Below are positions 25,059 to 34,907 of a DNA stretch of 64,000 bases, piece by piece (within the stretch, counting starts at the first letter, position 1; each line of letters starts with the position of its first letter). This DNA comes from Hymenobacter sp. BRD128 (GTDB taxonomy: Bacteria > Bacteroidota > Bacteroidia > Cytophagales > Hymenobacteraceae): NCBI RefSeq assembly GCF_013256625.1, contig NZ_CP053908.1, forward strand, positions 3,162,001 through 3,226,000. The letters are read 5' to 3'. The translations under genes and the position numbers were made by a program. The notes beneath the pieces are model-generated. The model was given only the letters and a program-made list of their open reading frames with translations, was not told where the DNA came from and searched no databases.

Positions 25059-26138
25059 CTACAGCTGGCTAGCCCGGGCGCGCAGCAGCAGGTCGGCCAG
25101 CACGAGCTGGGTCATGGCTTCCACGATGGGCGCGGCACGGGGCAGCACGCAGGCATCGTGGCGGCCGCGGCCAGCCAGGGTCACGGCCTCACCGGCCTGG
25201 TTAATAGTTTGCTGGGGCTGCAGCAGCGTAGCCACCGGCTTAAATGCCACCCGGAAGTATACATCCTGGCCATTGCTGATGCCACCCTGGCTGCCGCCGC
25301 TGTGGTTGGTGCGGGTGCGCACGCGGCCAGCCTCGTCGGTATAAAATTCATCGTTGTGCTGCGAGCCGGGTAGCTTGGTGCCCGCGAAGCCCGAGCCAAA
25401 CTCAAAGCCCTTCACGGCATTAATGCTCAGCAGCGCGTGGCCCAGCACGGCGGGCAGCTTGTCGAATACCGGCTCGCCCAAGCCGGGCGGCAGGCCGGTA
25501 GCCACGCCCGTAACTACACCACCCACCGTGTCGTGCGCGGCCTGCGCCTCGCGAATGCGAGCTTCCATGCGCGCGGCGGCCTCGGGGTCGGGGCAGCGCA
25601 CGGGGTTGCTGTCGATAAGGTCCAGGTCAAGCTGCTCGTAGCTTTTACCGACTTCTACCTCACCTACGGCCGATACGTAGGCCTTTACCTCGACCCCAAA
25701 GTGGGCCAGCAGTGCGGCGGCCACGGCGCCGGCGGCCACACGGGCGGCCGTTTCGCGGGCCGAGCTGCGGCCACCACCGCGGTGGTCGCGGCGGCCGTAC
25801 TTAGCGTCGTAGGTATAGTCGGCGTGGCTAGGGCGGTAGGCACCGGCAATGTGCGAGTAATCGTCGGAGCGCTGGTCAGCATTCGGAATGAAGAGGCTGA
25901 TGGGCGTGCCCGTAGTCAGGCCCTCAAATACGCCCGACTGCACCTGCACGCGGTCGGCCTCCTTACGCGGCGTGGTGAGGGCCGACTGGCCCGGCCGGCG
26001 CCTATCCAGCGCGTGCTGAATGGCAGCCGGGTTGAGGGCCAGCCCCGCCGGGCAGCCATCAATAACCACCCCAATGCCCACCCCGTGCGACTCGCCGAAG
26101 GTAGTGATGCGAAAAAGCGTTCCGAAACTATTTGACAT
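25059..26138 (-). CDS. aroC: chorismate synthase
   Basis: 359 residues. Converts EPSP to chorismate with reduced FMN, the last common aromatic step. Motifs [19 protein letters not shown] near the N terminus, [55 protein letters not shown] and [16 protein letters not shown] are all present. Monocistronic; ATG 26138 is preceded by a -7 box. Confidence 0.97.
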   Translation of the reverse strand: MSNSFGTLFRITTFGESHGVGIGVVIDGCPAGLALNPAAIQHALDRRRPGQSALTTPRKEADRVQVQSGVFEGLTTGTPISLFIPNADQRSDDYSHIAGAYRPSHADYTYDAKYGRRDHRGGGRSSARETAARVAAGAVAAALLAHFGVEVKAYVSAVGEVEVGKSYEQLDLDLIDSNPVRCPDPEAAARMEARIREAQAAHDTVGGVVTGVATGLPPGLGEPVFDKLPAVLGHALLSINAVKGFEFGSGFAGTKLPGSQHNDEFYTDEAGRVRTRTNHSGGSQGGISNGQDVYFRVAFKPVATLLQPQQTINQAGEAVTLAGRGRHDACVLPRAAPIVEAMTQLVLADLLLRARASQL

Positions 26139-26156
26139 ACTGAGTTAACTAAGCCC

Positions 26157-26164
26157 CAAAAGTA
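26157..26164 (-). promoter_or_regulatory. -7 promoter box of aroC
   Basis: Minus-strand TACTTTTG lies 18 bases before the aroC ATG; it sits between the BatD-like stop and aroC, so aroC can be transcribed on its own. Confidence 0.5.
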
Positions 26165-26170
26165 GTACCC

Positions 26171-27646
26171 CTAGCGAGCCCGCCACCAGCCCACCACGGC
26201 CACGCCCAGCAGCGCAGCCAGCAGCCAGCCGGCGTAGCGGCCTACCTGCTGGTACACATCCAGGGGCTGGAGCTGAGCATCGGCGCGGGCCAGGGCCTGG
26301 TCGTAGAAGGGGTCGTCGGTGGGGCTGGCGGTAGCCAGGGAGCCGGCCCCGCCGCTTACCGCTACGCGCAGCTCGGGCCGCAGCGTGTCGTAGCGGGCCA
26401 CCACGGGGTTAAAAAACGGCAGTGCCAGCAGGCTGTCGAAGGCCAGCAGGCCCGGCCGCTGGGCCACCAGCCGGTAGCGAAAACTTTTGCGAAAGCGCCC
26501 GTCGGGCAGCTGCTCTTCGCGCACATCGGGGCCATACACGGCTAGCCCGGCGTGGGGCCGCAGCGGCGGGGGCGCCAGGGCCGCTGCATTGCCAGTCCCC
26601 TCTACCCCAAAAGTGTACGTAAACGCCTCACCCGTGCGAAAGCGCGTGCCGCTGATGCCTTCGTGCAGGGTATACTCGCCCACCAGGGCCGCGCCGGGTG
26701 GCGGCAGGGGCCGCACGGCCACGCGCAGGGCCGGCGCGGTGTAGGTTTTATAGATAGCCAGGCGCTCGTTGTCGCCGGGCTCGGGCTTTTTTAGCAGCTT
26801 GAATTTGGTAAGTATCAATTGTAGCGCCGGAAACTGCAGCGCTTCCTTAGTCAGCGGGTAATACGTGCGTCCCGCCAGCCGAAAGCGCAGCCACACCTGC
26901 CCGCCGGCCCGGCGCACGGTATCGGGCAAAGGCGAAGGGTCGGGCGCGGCTACTTCCCAGGTAGTGGGCTGGCGCAGCTGGCGCAGCAGCTCGGTCAGCT
27001 GATTAGTGAAATCGTAAAAATTGAGCAGCGCCTGGTCGGCCGGCTTGAGGTAGAAATACAGATTTACGCGCACGCCTTGGCCCACGTATACCTGGCTATG
27101 GTCGGCTTCGAGGGCTAGCTGGCCCGCATCGGGCGGCTCGTAGAAGTACTTGGGCTTAGGCTTGCCCAGCAACTGGTCGAGCGAACCCACACCCGTACCG
27201 GGCGGGGCAGCGCTGGCATCGAGCGGCGGGTTGGCAGCCCCCACATGCACCCGACTACCCGCGCTGCGCAGCACCTGCCCGTTTACGGTGAGGGAGAAGG
27301 CCGGCACCACGTAATCGCCTTCCGTATATGGGAAGTAGCGCTGCGTCACCGTCAGTTCGGTGCTGCGCCGACCGCTGGGCAGCAGGCGCGTGGTCGTAGT
27401 GGTAGTGAGCCCCGCCGCCTTGCGAAAACCCTCGATTTCGGGGAAGTCTGAGTGGCTGGCCAGCACTGCGCCGCGCAGCCGAAACGCCAGCGTGAAAGGC
27501 CCCGCCAGCGGCACGCTCGGCGCGGGCGCCACCAAGCTTACCCCACTGCTGGCGGGCGGCGGGCTAGCCGGCTGGGCGCGCAGGCTCCCGGCCATTAGCA
27601 GCCAGGCGGCCAGCCACCACACACGCACGTTAAGACACCAAGCCAC
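26171..27646 (-). CDS. BatD-like membrane protein
   Basis: 491 residues. A hydrophobic signal (VWWLAAWLLMAGSLRAQ) starts it; translation may begin at GTG 27646 or at a nearby downstream GTG. The body is beta-rich with BatD-type phrases (GPFTLAFRLRG, RYFPYTEGDYVVPAFSLTVNGQ) and a C-terminal membrane helix (GWLLAALLGVAVVGWW). BatD proteins are part of the Bat/MoxR stress complexes in Bacteroidetes, but no batA/B/C is adjacent and the MoxR gene is 33 kb away. Assignment is by pattern only. Confidence 0.6.
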   Translation of the reverse strand: MAWCLNVRVWWLAAWLLMAGSLRAQPASPPPASSGVSLVAPAPSVPLAGPFTLAFRLRGAVLASHSDFPEIEGFRKAAGLTTTTTTRLLPSGRRSTELTVTQRYFPYTEGDYVVPAFSLTVNGQVLRSAGSRVHVGAANPPLDASAAPPGTGVGSLDQLLGKPKPKYFYEPPDAGQLALEADHSQVYVGQGVRVNLYFYLKPADQALLNFYDFTNQLTELLRQLRQPTTWEVAAPDPSPLPDTVRRAGGQVWLRFRLAGRTYYPLTKEALQFPALQLILTKFKLLKKPEPGDNERLAIYKTYTAPALRVAVRPLPPPGAALVGEYTLHEGISGTRFRTGEAFTYTFGVEGTGNAAALAPPPLRPHAGLAVYGPDVREEQLPDGRFRKSFRYRLVAQRPGLLAFDSLLALPFFNPVVARYDTLRPELRVAVSGGAGSLATASPTDDPFYDQALARADAQLQPLDVYQQVGRYAGWLLAALLGVAVVGWWRAR

Positions 27647-28277
27647 TATTTTTTATCTACTGCCGAAATCCGGCTTATAAACAAAGTTCGTAACTGAAGG
27701 GTGTTTTTTCTGCTGCGAAAGCCAGGGCGCTCCACAGCGGCCAACACTACCCTATAATTATCCATTTAATGCTAGCCAGTTGCTATTTATTACTTTTTCG
27801 AGATATAGCGCCAGCGTCTGTTAATCTATTTAGCTAGTTATCCATGTTGACAAAAAGCCGGCTCTATGGGCCGGCTTTTTTTATGTCCACCCCAGAGAGC
27901 CGGTAAGTTGCCTGGCCCGCCTGCTTGCGCTTGCACCGCCGCCGCCTGTTGCAACCACTCAATGGGCTCTGGCCAGACTACTTATGAGGAAGGAATTACC
28001 TGGAACAACTATCAGAAAATCAAGAAGTAGCTGCTATTTTTTTATATTATTGCACTTAAGCCCAAATCCAAAAAAGCGTTGTCAGCCGTACATGGGGCGT
28101 GGCGCTGATGCAGTGAGGCTAGCCACACAGGTCTCATTTAAAGCTGGGGTGCTTACCGTGTTGGCTAGCCTGTTCTTACAGATTTGGGTAAAATAACGCT
28201 AGTTAAGCAACCTGAATGCAAGCCTTCGCCGTATAGCTCCCCAACCCCAGCAATTACATTTTTTCCTTCTCCCTTTT
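27647..28277. other. 631-bp intergenic region
   Basis: Between the divergent BatD-like and ferritin-like genes. Contains a solitary hairpin terminator (27852-27880) that belongs to neither neighbour. An open frame at 27984-28196 (70 residues, plus strand) starts MRKELPGTTIRKS but shows no coding signal I trust. No TAnnTTTG box in a useful position. Confidence 0.5.
27852..27880 (+). terminator. orphan intrinsic terminator
   Basis: AAAAAGCCGGC, loop TCTATGG, GCCGGCTTTTTTT: a short strong stem with A-run before and T-run after. No recognised gene ends here on either strand, so it may close an unannotated small transcript or act as an insulator. Confidence 0.65.
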
Positions 28278-29051
28278 ATGTCAACCAACCACAATTCTGA
28301 TTTGCTCCAGCAAGAGTCGCGAGTAGACCAGCCGCTTTATACGCCCATCAAACGTCGCTCGTTTTTCATGTATGCTGGCGCTACTGCCGGTGCTACTGCC
28401 TTGGTACTAGCTGGTTGCAGCAAGAGCGACTCGGCACCTGGGATGGTGAACGTGGGTAGCGGCGACGTGGGGGTACTCAACTATGCGTATGCGCTGGAGC
28501 AGCTTGAGGCTGCATTTTACACGCAGCTACGCACCGGTGGCTATTACACTGGCAGCACTATTACCGCTGCCGAAAAAGCGATTCTGGACGACCTGTACTA
28601 CCACGAGGTTATTCACCGCGACTTCTTTAAAGCGGCCATTACGGCTGCCGGCGCTACGCCAATTATGGCCCTGACGCCTAACTTCAGCAGCATCGACTTT
28701 TCGTCGCGCACCTCGGTGCTCGGCACTGCTAAAGCGTTCGAAGACCTGGGGGTTGCTGCCTACAACGGGGCTGGCCAGTACATTACTTCGGCTACCTACC
28801 TCTACATCGCCGGTAAAATTGTGTCGGTAGAGGCGCGTCACGCTGCTATTATCCGCGACTTGGTTTCGGAAAACACATTCGTTGGTAACGACATCCTTAC
28901 TATCTCAAGTGCCAGCAACAGCAGCGTAGCAACTAATAATTCGCCGTCGGGCTCGAGCCTAGAACGCTCTATGTCGCCGAGCGAAGTGGTAGCTACTGCT
29001 AACACCTTCCTGGCCGACGGCTCGAAACTGGACGTTTCCGGCATCAAATAA
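28278..29051 (+). CDS. ferritin-like Tat-exported lipoprotein
   Basis: 257 residues. IKRRSFFMYAGATAGA (24-39) is a twin-arginine signal, ending in LVLAGC with Cys47 as lipobox. The body is a ferritin-like four-helix domain (about 60-205): YALEQLEAAFYTQL, YYHEVIHRDFFKAAI, KAFEDLGVAAYNGA, VSVEARHAAIIRDL, giving the Glu and ExxH residues of a dimetal site. Resembles the plant desiccation-related/ferritin-like family PF13668. A paralogue follows 47 bases later. Likely role in stress protection or iron/manganese binding; not proven. Confidence 0.8.
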   Translation: MSTNHNSDLLQQESRVDQPLYTPIKRRSFFMYAGATAGATALVLAGCSKSDSAPGMVNVGSGDVGVLNYAYALEQLEAAFYTQLRTGGYYTGSTITAAEKAILDDLYYHEVIHRDFFKAAITAAGATPIMALTPNFSSIDFSSRTSVLGTAKAFEDLGVAAYNGAGQYITSATYLYIAGKIVSVEARHAAIIRDLVSENTFVGNDILTISSASNSSVATNNSPSGSSLERSMSPSEVVATANTFLADGSKLDVSGIK

Positions 29052-29098
29052 GCCACCCCGTACTGGCTAATCTCCCAATTTAATCTTCGACACCTGTC

Positions 29099-30040
29099 AT
29101 GAATTTTTTTCAAATTATTTCCGAAATTGAGAAAGTTGACCCCGAGGTATATGACCGCCTCGATTCGCGTCGCTCAGTGTTCAAGCATATGAGCGGACTG
29201 GGCCAGAAGCTGACGGCTGCCGCACTGCCGCTAGCAGTAGGTGCTATCTTCAATAAAGCATATGCGCAAACTCCGGTCGGCGCTAGCGTGAACGATGTGC
29301 TCAACTTTGCCCTGAAGCTAGAGTATCTCGAATCTTATTTCTACCAAGCTCGCATGGCCGTAGTAGGTGGCTTTAATACCAACGTAACTGCTTCGCTGGC
29401 CCTTATTGCTACCGACGAAGCTAACCACGTTACTTTTCTACGAAGCGTACTTGGCTCCAACGCTATTGCTGCCCCCACAGCTGCTACTTTTGACTATACC
29501 GCCAAAGGCGCCTTTAATCCTACGGTAGCAGCTCAGTACCTGGCATTGGCTCAGTCGTTTGAGGATACCGGCGTGCGTGCCTACAAAGGTGCTGCACCGC
29601 TTGTAATGTCTAATAAAACGGTGCTGACGGCGGCGCTCAACATTCACTCGGTAGAGGCTCGCCACTCTTCGCAGTTGCGCGCCATTCGCCGCTCGCTCGC
29701 TACTTCTGGCACGCCGGCTCCCTCACAGGGTATTGCTGTAGCACCTTATTCGGCTGCTCCTAAGAGCTGGATTTCGGGTACCGATGGTGGTGGTGCCGTT
29801 CCCGGTGCTACTGATGCTATCTACGGTGCCGGCAACAACACGAATGCCCCGACTGGTATCACGTTCGACTCGGAGGCTAACATCACCCAAGGTAACGTAG
29901 CCCTGTCGGGCTCGACTATCACGGCCGCTGCTTCCTTCCCAACTTCGGCTTTCTCCGAGGCTTTCGACGAAGGCTTAGATGTAGGCACGGTAGCTAAAAT
30001 TGCCAACATGTTCTCGGTAAGCGGCAACTACTTCGGCTAG
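29099..30040 (+). CDS. second ferritin-like exported protein
   Basis: 313 residues, paralogous in layout to the previous gene. DSRRSVFKHMSGLGQKLTAA (22-41) is a Tat-like signal and AYAQ a probable cleavage site. Helices with LKLEYLESYFYQARM, ATDEANHVTFLRSVL, AQSFEDTGVRAYKGA and IHSVEARHSSQLRAIR carry the metal-ligand pattern. A Gly/Ala/Thr-rich C-terminal extension (about 200-313) is absent from its partner. A perfect terminator follows, so the pair is one operon. Confidence 0.8.
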   Translation: MNFFQIISEIEKVDPEVYDRLDSRRSVFKHMSGLGQKLTAAALPLAVGAIFNKAYAQTPVGASVNDVLNFALKLEYLESYFYQARMAVVGGFNTNVTASLALIATDEANHVTFLRSVLGSNAIAAPTAATFDYTAKGAFNPTVAAQYLALAQSFEDTGVRAYKGAAPLVMSNKTVLTAALNIHSVEARHSSQLRAIRRSLATSGTPAPSQGIAVAPYSAAPKSWISGTDGGGAVPGATDAIYGAGNNTNAPTGITFDSEANITQGNVALSGSTITAAASFPTSAFSEAFDEGLDVGTVAKIANMFSVSGNYFG

Positions 30041-30076
30041 GTATACCAAGCCGTGTACTGCTGTTGCACGACCCGC

Positions 30077-30110
30077 AAAGAGGGCGGCTCCGCACGGAGC
30101 CGCCCTCTTT
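30077..30110 (+). terminator. terminator of the ferritin-like operon
   Basis: Perfect 16-bp stem AAAGAGGGCGGCTCCG / CGGAGCCGCCCTCTTT with loop CA, 37 bases after the stop. Confidence 0.9.
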
Positions 30111-30258
30111 ATTTTGGGGAAAATATGAAAAAGTAATTTTTAATGATTGGCAACCTGCCACTTAATGTTTGCTTGCTTGCGCAGAGCAGCCGCACTTCCT
30201 GGCTTTGCGTATAAGGCTTCCAATCTGCTGGTTTACTATTCTATTCCTCCCACCCGCT

Positions 30259-30468
30259 ATGTTAGAGTACATCAAAATGATTTTGCTGAAGGTAAGCTTC
30301 AGTAAAAAACTCTTTGAGAAGGAGTTGCGCAAGGCGCTGCACCATATTCAGCCTGCCGACTTGCTGGGCTTCAAAACGTGGTGCTACCAGCAATTTGCGC
30401 GCCTCTACCGCCGGGTATTGAAGCGTGTGTTTATTCAGCACAGCCCCCTGCCGCGCCTGGCTGCTTAA
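30259..30468 (+). CDS. small conserved cytoplasmic protein
   Basis: 69 residues from ATG 30259 (the frame extends upstream as non-coding-like sequence). [26 protein letters not shown] and [19 protein letters not shown] are like short Cytophagales proteins I have seen as uncharacterised; strongly basic, helical. Its end overlaps the convergent queG gene by 4 bases. Function unknown. Confidence 0.6.
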   Translation: MLEYIKMILLKVSFSKKLFEKELRKALHHIQPADLLGFKTWCYQQFARLYRRVLKRVFIQHSPLPRLAA

Positions 30469-31415
30469 CTGCCTAGCTGGTTTTGCCCGGTTACAAACCT
30501 AATATTACGCTTCAACCCTTCGTAGCCCGAGCGCTTGAGGGATGACTGTTTAAACAAGGCCTGAAAAACCTCGTGGGTAATTTCCTGCCAGTCGCTGACC
30601 GACAGATTTTTCAATTCCGGATGAGGCTGAAACTGCACTTCCTGCGTCGACTTGGAAAAGCGATTCCAGGGGCACACATCCTGGCAGATGTCGCAGCCAA
30701 ATACCCAGTTACCGAACTGCCCAGCTACGCTCTGCGGAATTAGCTGGTCTTTCAGCTCGATGGTAAAGTAGCTGATGCACTTGCTGCCATCGACCACGTA
30801 GGGCTCGGTGATGGCCTGCGTGGGGCAGGCGTCGAGGCACTTGGTACAAGTGCCGCAATAGTCGCGGATGGCGCCGTCGTAATCCAGCTCCACGTCCACA
30901 ATCAGCTCGGCGATGAAGTAGAATGAGCCCGCACTGGGGGTAATGAGGTTGCTGTTTTTGCCAACCCACCCTAGCCCACCCTTCTTGGCCCAAGCCTTAT
31001 CGAGCACCGGCGCCGAATCGACAAAGCAGCGCCCGCCCACCTCACCGATGTTGGCCTGCATATCGGCCAGCAGGGTTTTGAGCTTGTCCTTAATGACGAA
31101 GTGGTAGTCGCGCCCGTAGGCGTACTTGCTGATTTGAAGCGTATCATCGGGCTGCTGCGCTTCGGCCGGCGGGTAGTAGTTGAGCAGCAGCGAAATAACC
31201 GACTTGGCCCCATCCACGAGCAGGCGCGGGTCGAGGCGCTTGTCGAAGTGGTTTTCCATCCAGGCCATCTGGCCGTGCATCCCTTTCTTAAGCCAGTTCT
31301 CGAGGCGCGGGGCTTCCTCTTCCAGAAACTCGGCTTTCGAAATTCCGCAGGCCATAAACCCCAATTCAGCGGCGCGGCGCTTAACGTAAGGGGTCCATTC
31401 GGCGTGCAGTAACAT
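30465..31415 (-). CDS. queG: epoxyqueuosine reductase
   Basis: 316 residues. Reduces epoxyqueuosine to queuosine in tRNA using cobalamin and two 4Fe-4S clusters. Ligands: Cys187, Cys190, Cys193, Cys197 in [16 protein letters not shown] and Cys241, Cys244, Cys248 in [11 protein letters not shown], with Cys213 between. Catalytic Asp133 in [22 protein letters not shown]. Length and order match QueG. Confidence 0.95.
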   Translation of the reverse strand: MLLHAEWTPYVKRRAAELGFMACGISKAEFLEEEAPRLENWLKKGMHGQMAWMENHFDKRLDPRLLVDGAKSVISLLLNYYPPAEAQQPDDTLQISKYAYGRDYHFVIKDKLKTLLADMQANIGEVGGRCFVDSAPVLDKAWAKKGGLGWVGKNSNLITPSAGSFYFIAELIVDVELDYDGAIRDYCGTCTKCLDACPTQAITEPYVVDGSKCISYFTIELKDQLIPQSVAGQFGNWVFGCDICQDVCPWNRFSKSTQEVQFQPHPELKNLSVSDWQEITHEVFQALFKQSSLKRSGYEGLKRNIRFVTGQNQLGS

Positions 31416-31485
31416 GGGCTAGCGGGCAATTGAATCCCAAAGAAACAAAGAAAGCGCCGCTGGGGGCGGCGCGTTCCGTGTGAGT

Positions 31486-31508
31486 GTAACGCGGACTTTT
31501 AGTCCGCG
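31486..31508. repeat. REP-like hairpin, GTAA-CGCGGACT family
   Basis: GTAA followed by CGCGGACT, loop TTT, AGTCCGCG (arms 31490-31497, 31501-31508). A second copy is at 34905-34927 with GTAG. A further AAAAGTCCG half-copy is 25 bases downstream. Tetranucleotide-plus-hairpin is the layout of REP sequences used by RAYT transposases; none is visible here. Confidence 0.55.
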
Positions 31509-31550
31509 TGTAGATTAAGCAGTGTGCAGGCTAAAAGTCCGTGCTGCACC

Positions 31551-32603
31551 TCACGCCGTAATCTCGGCAAATAAGTCTCCCGAGTTGCCGCGCAGATGCT
31601 GGGGCAGCATACGCCCCAAGTGCTGATAGGCAGCCTCCGTAGCTTCGCGGCCCCTAGCGGTGCGCTTAATGTAGCCTTCCTGAATGAGGAAAGGCTCATA
31701 CACTTCCTCAATGGTTTCGCCCTCCTCGCCGCAGGCCGTGGCAATGGTACTGATACCCACCGGGCCGCCCTTAAACTTGTCGATGATGGTGGTGAGGATG
31801 CGCTTGTCCATATCATCGAGGCCGCGGGCATCTACGTCGAGGGCATTCAGGGCAAACTGCGCAATCTCCACTGTGATGGTGCCGTCGCCCTTGATTTGGG
31901 CAAAGTCGCGGGTGCGGCGCAGCAGGTTGTTGGCGATGCGGGGTGTGCCGCGCGAGCGGCGGGCAATCTCGTAGGCCGCATCCTCGTGAATGGGCGTGTG
32001 CAGGATATCGGCCGAGCGCTGCACAATAGTAGTCAGCAGCTTAGAGTCGTAATACTCCAGCCTGGCCGAGATGCCAAAGCGCGCCCGCAGCGGCGCTGTG
32101 AGCATGCCCGAACGCGTGGTGGCACCAATGAGCGTGAAGGGCGAGAGCGAAATCTGCACCGAGCGGGCGTTGGGGCCCGAATCGAGCATAATGTCGATGC
32201 GGTAGTCCTCCATCGCCGAGTAAAGGTATTCTTCCACCACGGGATTGAGGCGGTGAATCTCGTCGATGAAAAGTACGTCGTGCGGCTCAAGGTTAGTGAG
32301 CAGGCCGGCGAGGTCGCTGGGCTTATCGAGCACCGGTCCACTAGTCATCTTGATGCCCGCGCCCAGCTCATTAGCAATAATGTGCGAGAGCGTGGTTTTG
32401 CCCAGGCCGGGAGGGCCGTGCAACAGCACGTGGTCGAGGGCATCGCCGCGCTGCTTGGCGGCAGCTACGAACACCTTGAGGTTTTCGAGAATTTTATCCT
32501 GGCCCGTGAAGTCGCTGAAGCTCAGCGGGCGCAGGGCTTTGTCGATGTCTTTTTCGGTGGCATCGAAATGTTCATTGCCGCCGGTTAGATAGGCTTCACG
32601 CAT
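31551..32603 (-). CDS. ruvB: Holliday junction branch-migration helicase RuvB
   Basis: 350 residues. AAA+ motor: Walker A GPPGLGKT (63-70), Walker [10 protein letters not shown] (112-120), sensor-1 [11 protein letters not shown], then lid and winged-helix domain ([33 protein letters not shown]). Drives branch migration with RuvA, which is not nearby. ATG 32603, leader about 95 bases with TAGGTTTG (minus, 32699-32706) as a possible -7 box. Confidence 0.97.
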   Translation of the reverse strand: MREAYLTGGNEHFDATEKDIDKALRPLSFSDFTGQDKILENLKVFVAAAKQRGDALDHVLLHGPPGLGKTTLSHIIANELGAGIKMTSGPVLDKPSDLAGLLTNLEPHDVLFIDEIHRLNPVVEEYLYSAMEDYRIDIMLDSGPNARSVQISLSPFTLIGATTRSGMLTAPLRARFGISARLEYYDSKLLTTIVQRSADILHTPIHEDAAYEIARRSRGTPRIANNLLRRTRDFAQIKGDGTITVEIAQFALNALDVDARGLDDMDKRILTTIIDKFKGGPVGISTIATACGEEGETIEEVYEPFLIQEGYIKRTARGREATEAAYQHLGRMLPQHLRGNSGDLFAEITA

Positions 32604-32709
32604 GGTTGCTAATTGTTAATTGCTCGTGGTCAACTGGCCGTCGGAAACGGGTAATCAGCTAACCAAATTAGTTAGCAAAAAACTCCCTTGGCCGACCGCA
32701 AACCTAACT

Positions 32710-33048
32710 TTATTCGCGCGGCAGCAGCACTTCAATTTCAAGGTGCAGCCAGTCGTCTTCCCAGGCTTTGTGGGCTAGCCGGGCGGTGAGCGGGTAGCCA
32801 GCATCGAGCAGGCGGGCCACGGTTTCATTGCGGGTTTCAGGCAAGTAGCCCAGCCAGATGCTGGCTGTGTCATCGGCGGGGCCCGAGTGGACTTTCACGG
32901 CCCAGTCGTCGTACTTGCTGTCGGCTTCGCGCTCCAGGCGCAGCGCCTGGCCGACTTTGAGCGACTTTTCCTGCTTGGGTAGTTCGGGGCGGTGGGAAGT
33001 GCCGGCAACCAGGCATTCCAGCAAAACGAGGGGCGTAGCGGGCTTCAT
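32710..33048 (-). CDS. HIRAN-domain protein
   Basis: 112 residues, essentially one HIRAN domain: VAGTSHRPELPKQEKSLKVGQALRLERE, then KYDDWAVKVH and IWLGYLPETRNETVARLLDAG. HIRAN domains bind 3-prime DNA ends or ssDNA in repair helicases such as HLTF; stand-alone bacterial forms are of unknown role. Next to ruvB on the same strand, about 105 bases upstream, which fits a repair connection by context only. Confidence 0.82.
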   Translation of the reverse strand: MKPATPLVLLECLVAGTSHRPELPKQEKSLKVGQALRLEREADSKYDDWAVKVHSGPADDTASIWLGYLPETRNETVARLLDAGYPLTARLAHKAWEDDWLHLEIEVLLPRE

Positions 33049-33243
33049 GCAGGCAAATTACGCCCTATCCCGCCAAACCACCGAGAACAGTACCGTAAAA
33101 GAGCCTGCTCCGCTGAGCCCGACGAGCTTGGTCTTTACTAGCTAGGTGTTCAAATTACCGCCTTCCGCGTTGCATTGGTTGAGGTGGTCGGCAAACCAAA
33201 GCGACTGCTTAACTTGCCTAAGCTTATCCTTCCTCATTCATAC

Positions 33244-33609
33244 ATGAAAAAACTCCTTCTCCTCAGCCTGCTGACGGCTCTTACGGCTGGCGGCGCACGG
33301 GCTTTCTACCCCAAAGCACCGCACGCCAGTGGCTACATGATGGTTATCGGTCGCTTCAGCGGCGCTGGCTTCAGCTCTAAAGGGACAGTTATCACCATTT
33401 CGCCCGACGGACAGGCGCAAACCCAGGAACTGGACACCAAGACAGGGACTGTTAACAAAATATCCGGTTCGCTCGACCAGCTAAGTACCGCTGAGCTTAA
33501 GACGCTTAATGACCTGCGCGCTTCCGGCTGGCGCCTCAAGACCAGCACGCCGGTTGTATTGGGCAATGGCGCCATCACCGAAACTGTTTATCTGCTGGAA
33601 AAAGAATAA
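33244..33609 (+). CDS. small exported protein, unknown
   Basis: 121 residues from ATG 33244, chosen because it gives the signal peptide MKKLLLLSLLTALTAGGARA; an in-frame ATG 69 bases earlier is not plausible. The mature part has GRFSGAGFSSKGTVITISPDG and a C-terminal WRLKTSTPVVLGNGAITETVYLLEKE, a beta-rich small domain similar in shape to Hymenobacter exported hypotheticals. Shares a terminator with the convergent acyl-CoA dehydrogenase. Confidence 0.65.
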   Translation: MKKLLLLSLLTALTAGGARAFYPKAPHASGYMMVIGRFSGAGFSSKGTVITISPDGQAQTQELDTKTGTVNKISGSLDQLSTAELKTLNDLRASGWRLKTSTPVVLGNGAITETVYLLEKE

Positions 33610-33640
33610 ATTGCGGCCTAGCCAGGCCGCAATTTATTCT
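33603..33640. terminator. bidirectional terminator
   Basis: Perfect 17-bp stem (33603-33619 with 33624-33640), loop AGCC. The left arm contains the stop of the plus gene and the right arm ends one base before the stop of the minus gene. Confidence 0.88.
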
Positions 33641-34876
33641 TTACTTAAACGCTTGAATACCCGTAATATCGGCTCCGGTAATGAGCAGGTGAATGTCGTG
33701 CGTGCCCTCGTAGGTGACCACCGATTCGAGGTTCATCATGTGGCGCATGATGGGGTACTCACCCGTGATGCCCATGCCGCCGTGAATCTGGCGGGCCTCG
33801 CGGGCTACGTGCAGGGCCATCTCGACTGAGTTGCGCTTAGCCATCGATATTTGGGCGCTGGTGGCGCGGCCTTCGTTTTTGAGCACGCCCAGGCGCCAGG
33901 CTAGTAGTTGGGCCTTAGTGATTTCGGTAATCATCTCGGCCAGTTTCTTCTGCTGGAGCTGGAAGCTGGCGATGGGCTTGCCAAACTGCTCGCGCTGGAG
34001 CGAGTATTTCAGGGCCGACTCGTAGCAGTCGATGGCCGCGCCGATGGCCCCCCAGGCAATGCCGAAGCGGGCCGAGTCGAGACAGCTCAGTGGGCCCTTC
34101 AGGCCTTCCACATTGGGCAGGATGTTCTCCTTGGGAATCCTGACGTTATCAAACACCAGCTCGCCGGTGATGCTGGCGCGCAGACTCCATTTGTTGTGGA
34201 TTTCGGGCGTGGTGAAGCCTTCCATGCCGCGCTCCACGATGACGCCCTTGATACGGCCCTGCTCGTTTTTGGCCCATACTACGGCCACTTGACACTCCGG
34301 CGAGTTGCTTATCCAGAGCTTGGCGCCGTTCAAAATGTAGTGGTCGCCGGCGTCCTTGATATTAGTGGTCATGCCGCCGGGGTTCGAGCCATGGTCGGGC
34401 TCGGTGAGGCCGAAGCACCCTAGCCACTCGCCGCTGGCCAGCTTGGGCAAGAACTTGCGGCGCTGCGCCTCCGAGCCGTACTGGTAGATGGGGAACATCA
34501 CCAGCGAGCCCTGCACCGAGGCCGTCGAGCGCATGCCCGAATCGCCGCGCTCAATCTCCTGCATGATGAGGCCGTAGCTGATGTAGTCGAGCCCGCCGCC
34601 GCCGTACTCCTGCGGAATGGTGGGGCCAAACGCACCTACGTCGCCAAACTTGCGCACGATTTCCGATGGGAAATGCGCCTGCTGCGCCCACTGCTCAATA
34701 TTGGGCGAAATCTCCTTCTTGACGAAATCGCGGATACTCTGGCGCACGAGGATATTTTCTTCGGTGAGCAGGCCGTCGAGGTCAAAATAATCGGTAAAGC
34801 CGTTGGCATTGGTGCTGCCTTTTTGAGCAGTGTGGGCTTTGGATTCGGGCGAGAGCACGTCGGCAATGGAAGACAT
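33641..34876 (-). CDS. acyl-CoA dehydrogenase, glutaryl-CoA dehydrogenase-like
   Basis: 411 residues. The three acyl-CoA dehydrogenase domains are present: N-terminal helices, beta domain (CFGLTEPDHGSNPGGMTT, YILNGAKLWISNSP) and C-terminal helices (ARFGIAWGAIGAA, QIHGGMGITGEYP). The catalytic base is Glu390 in VTYEGTHDIH, and MRSTASVQ plus the position of the Glu resemble glutaryl-CoA dehydrogenases. Uses FAD and passes electrons to ETF. Substrate not certain from sequence alone. Confidence 0.88.
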   Translation of the reverse strand: MSSIADVLSPESKAHTAQKGSTNANGFTDYFDLDGLLTEENILVRQSIRDFVKKEISPNIEQWAQQAHFPSEIVRKFGDVGAFGPTIPQEYGGGGLDYISYGLIMQEIERGDSGMRSTASVQGSLVMFPIYQYGSEAQRRKFLPKLASGEWLGCFGLTEPDHGSNPGGMTTNIKDAGDHYILNGAKLWISNSPECQVAVVWAKNEQGRIKGVIVERGMEGFTTPEIHNKWSLRASITGELVFDNVRIPKENILPNVEGLKGPLSCLDSARFGIAWGAIGAAIDCYESALKYSLQREQFGKPIASFQLQQKKLAEMITEITKAQLLAWRLGVLKNEGRATSAQISMAKRNSVEMALHVAREARQIHGGMGITGEYPIMRHMMNLESVVTYEGTHDIHLLITGADITGIQAFK

Positions 34877-34899
34877 GGCGGGGCGGGATGAGGTTTGGG

Positions 34900-34907
34900 C
34901 AAATGTA
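34900..34907 (-). promoter_or_regulatory. -7 box of the acyl-CoA dehydrogenase gene
   Basis: TACATTTG on the minus strand, 24 bases before the ATG. A REP-like hairpin immediately upstream (34909-34927) occupies the spacer. Confidence 0.45.

Noticed and set aside
27984..28196. 70-residue open frame upstream of the ferritin-like genes
   Set aside because: No domain, promoter or conserved feature; composition looks non-coding.
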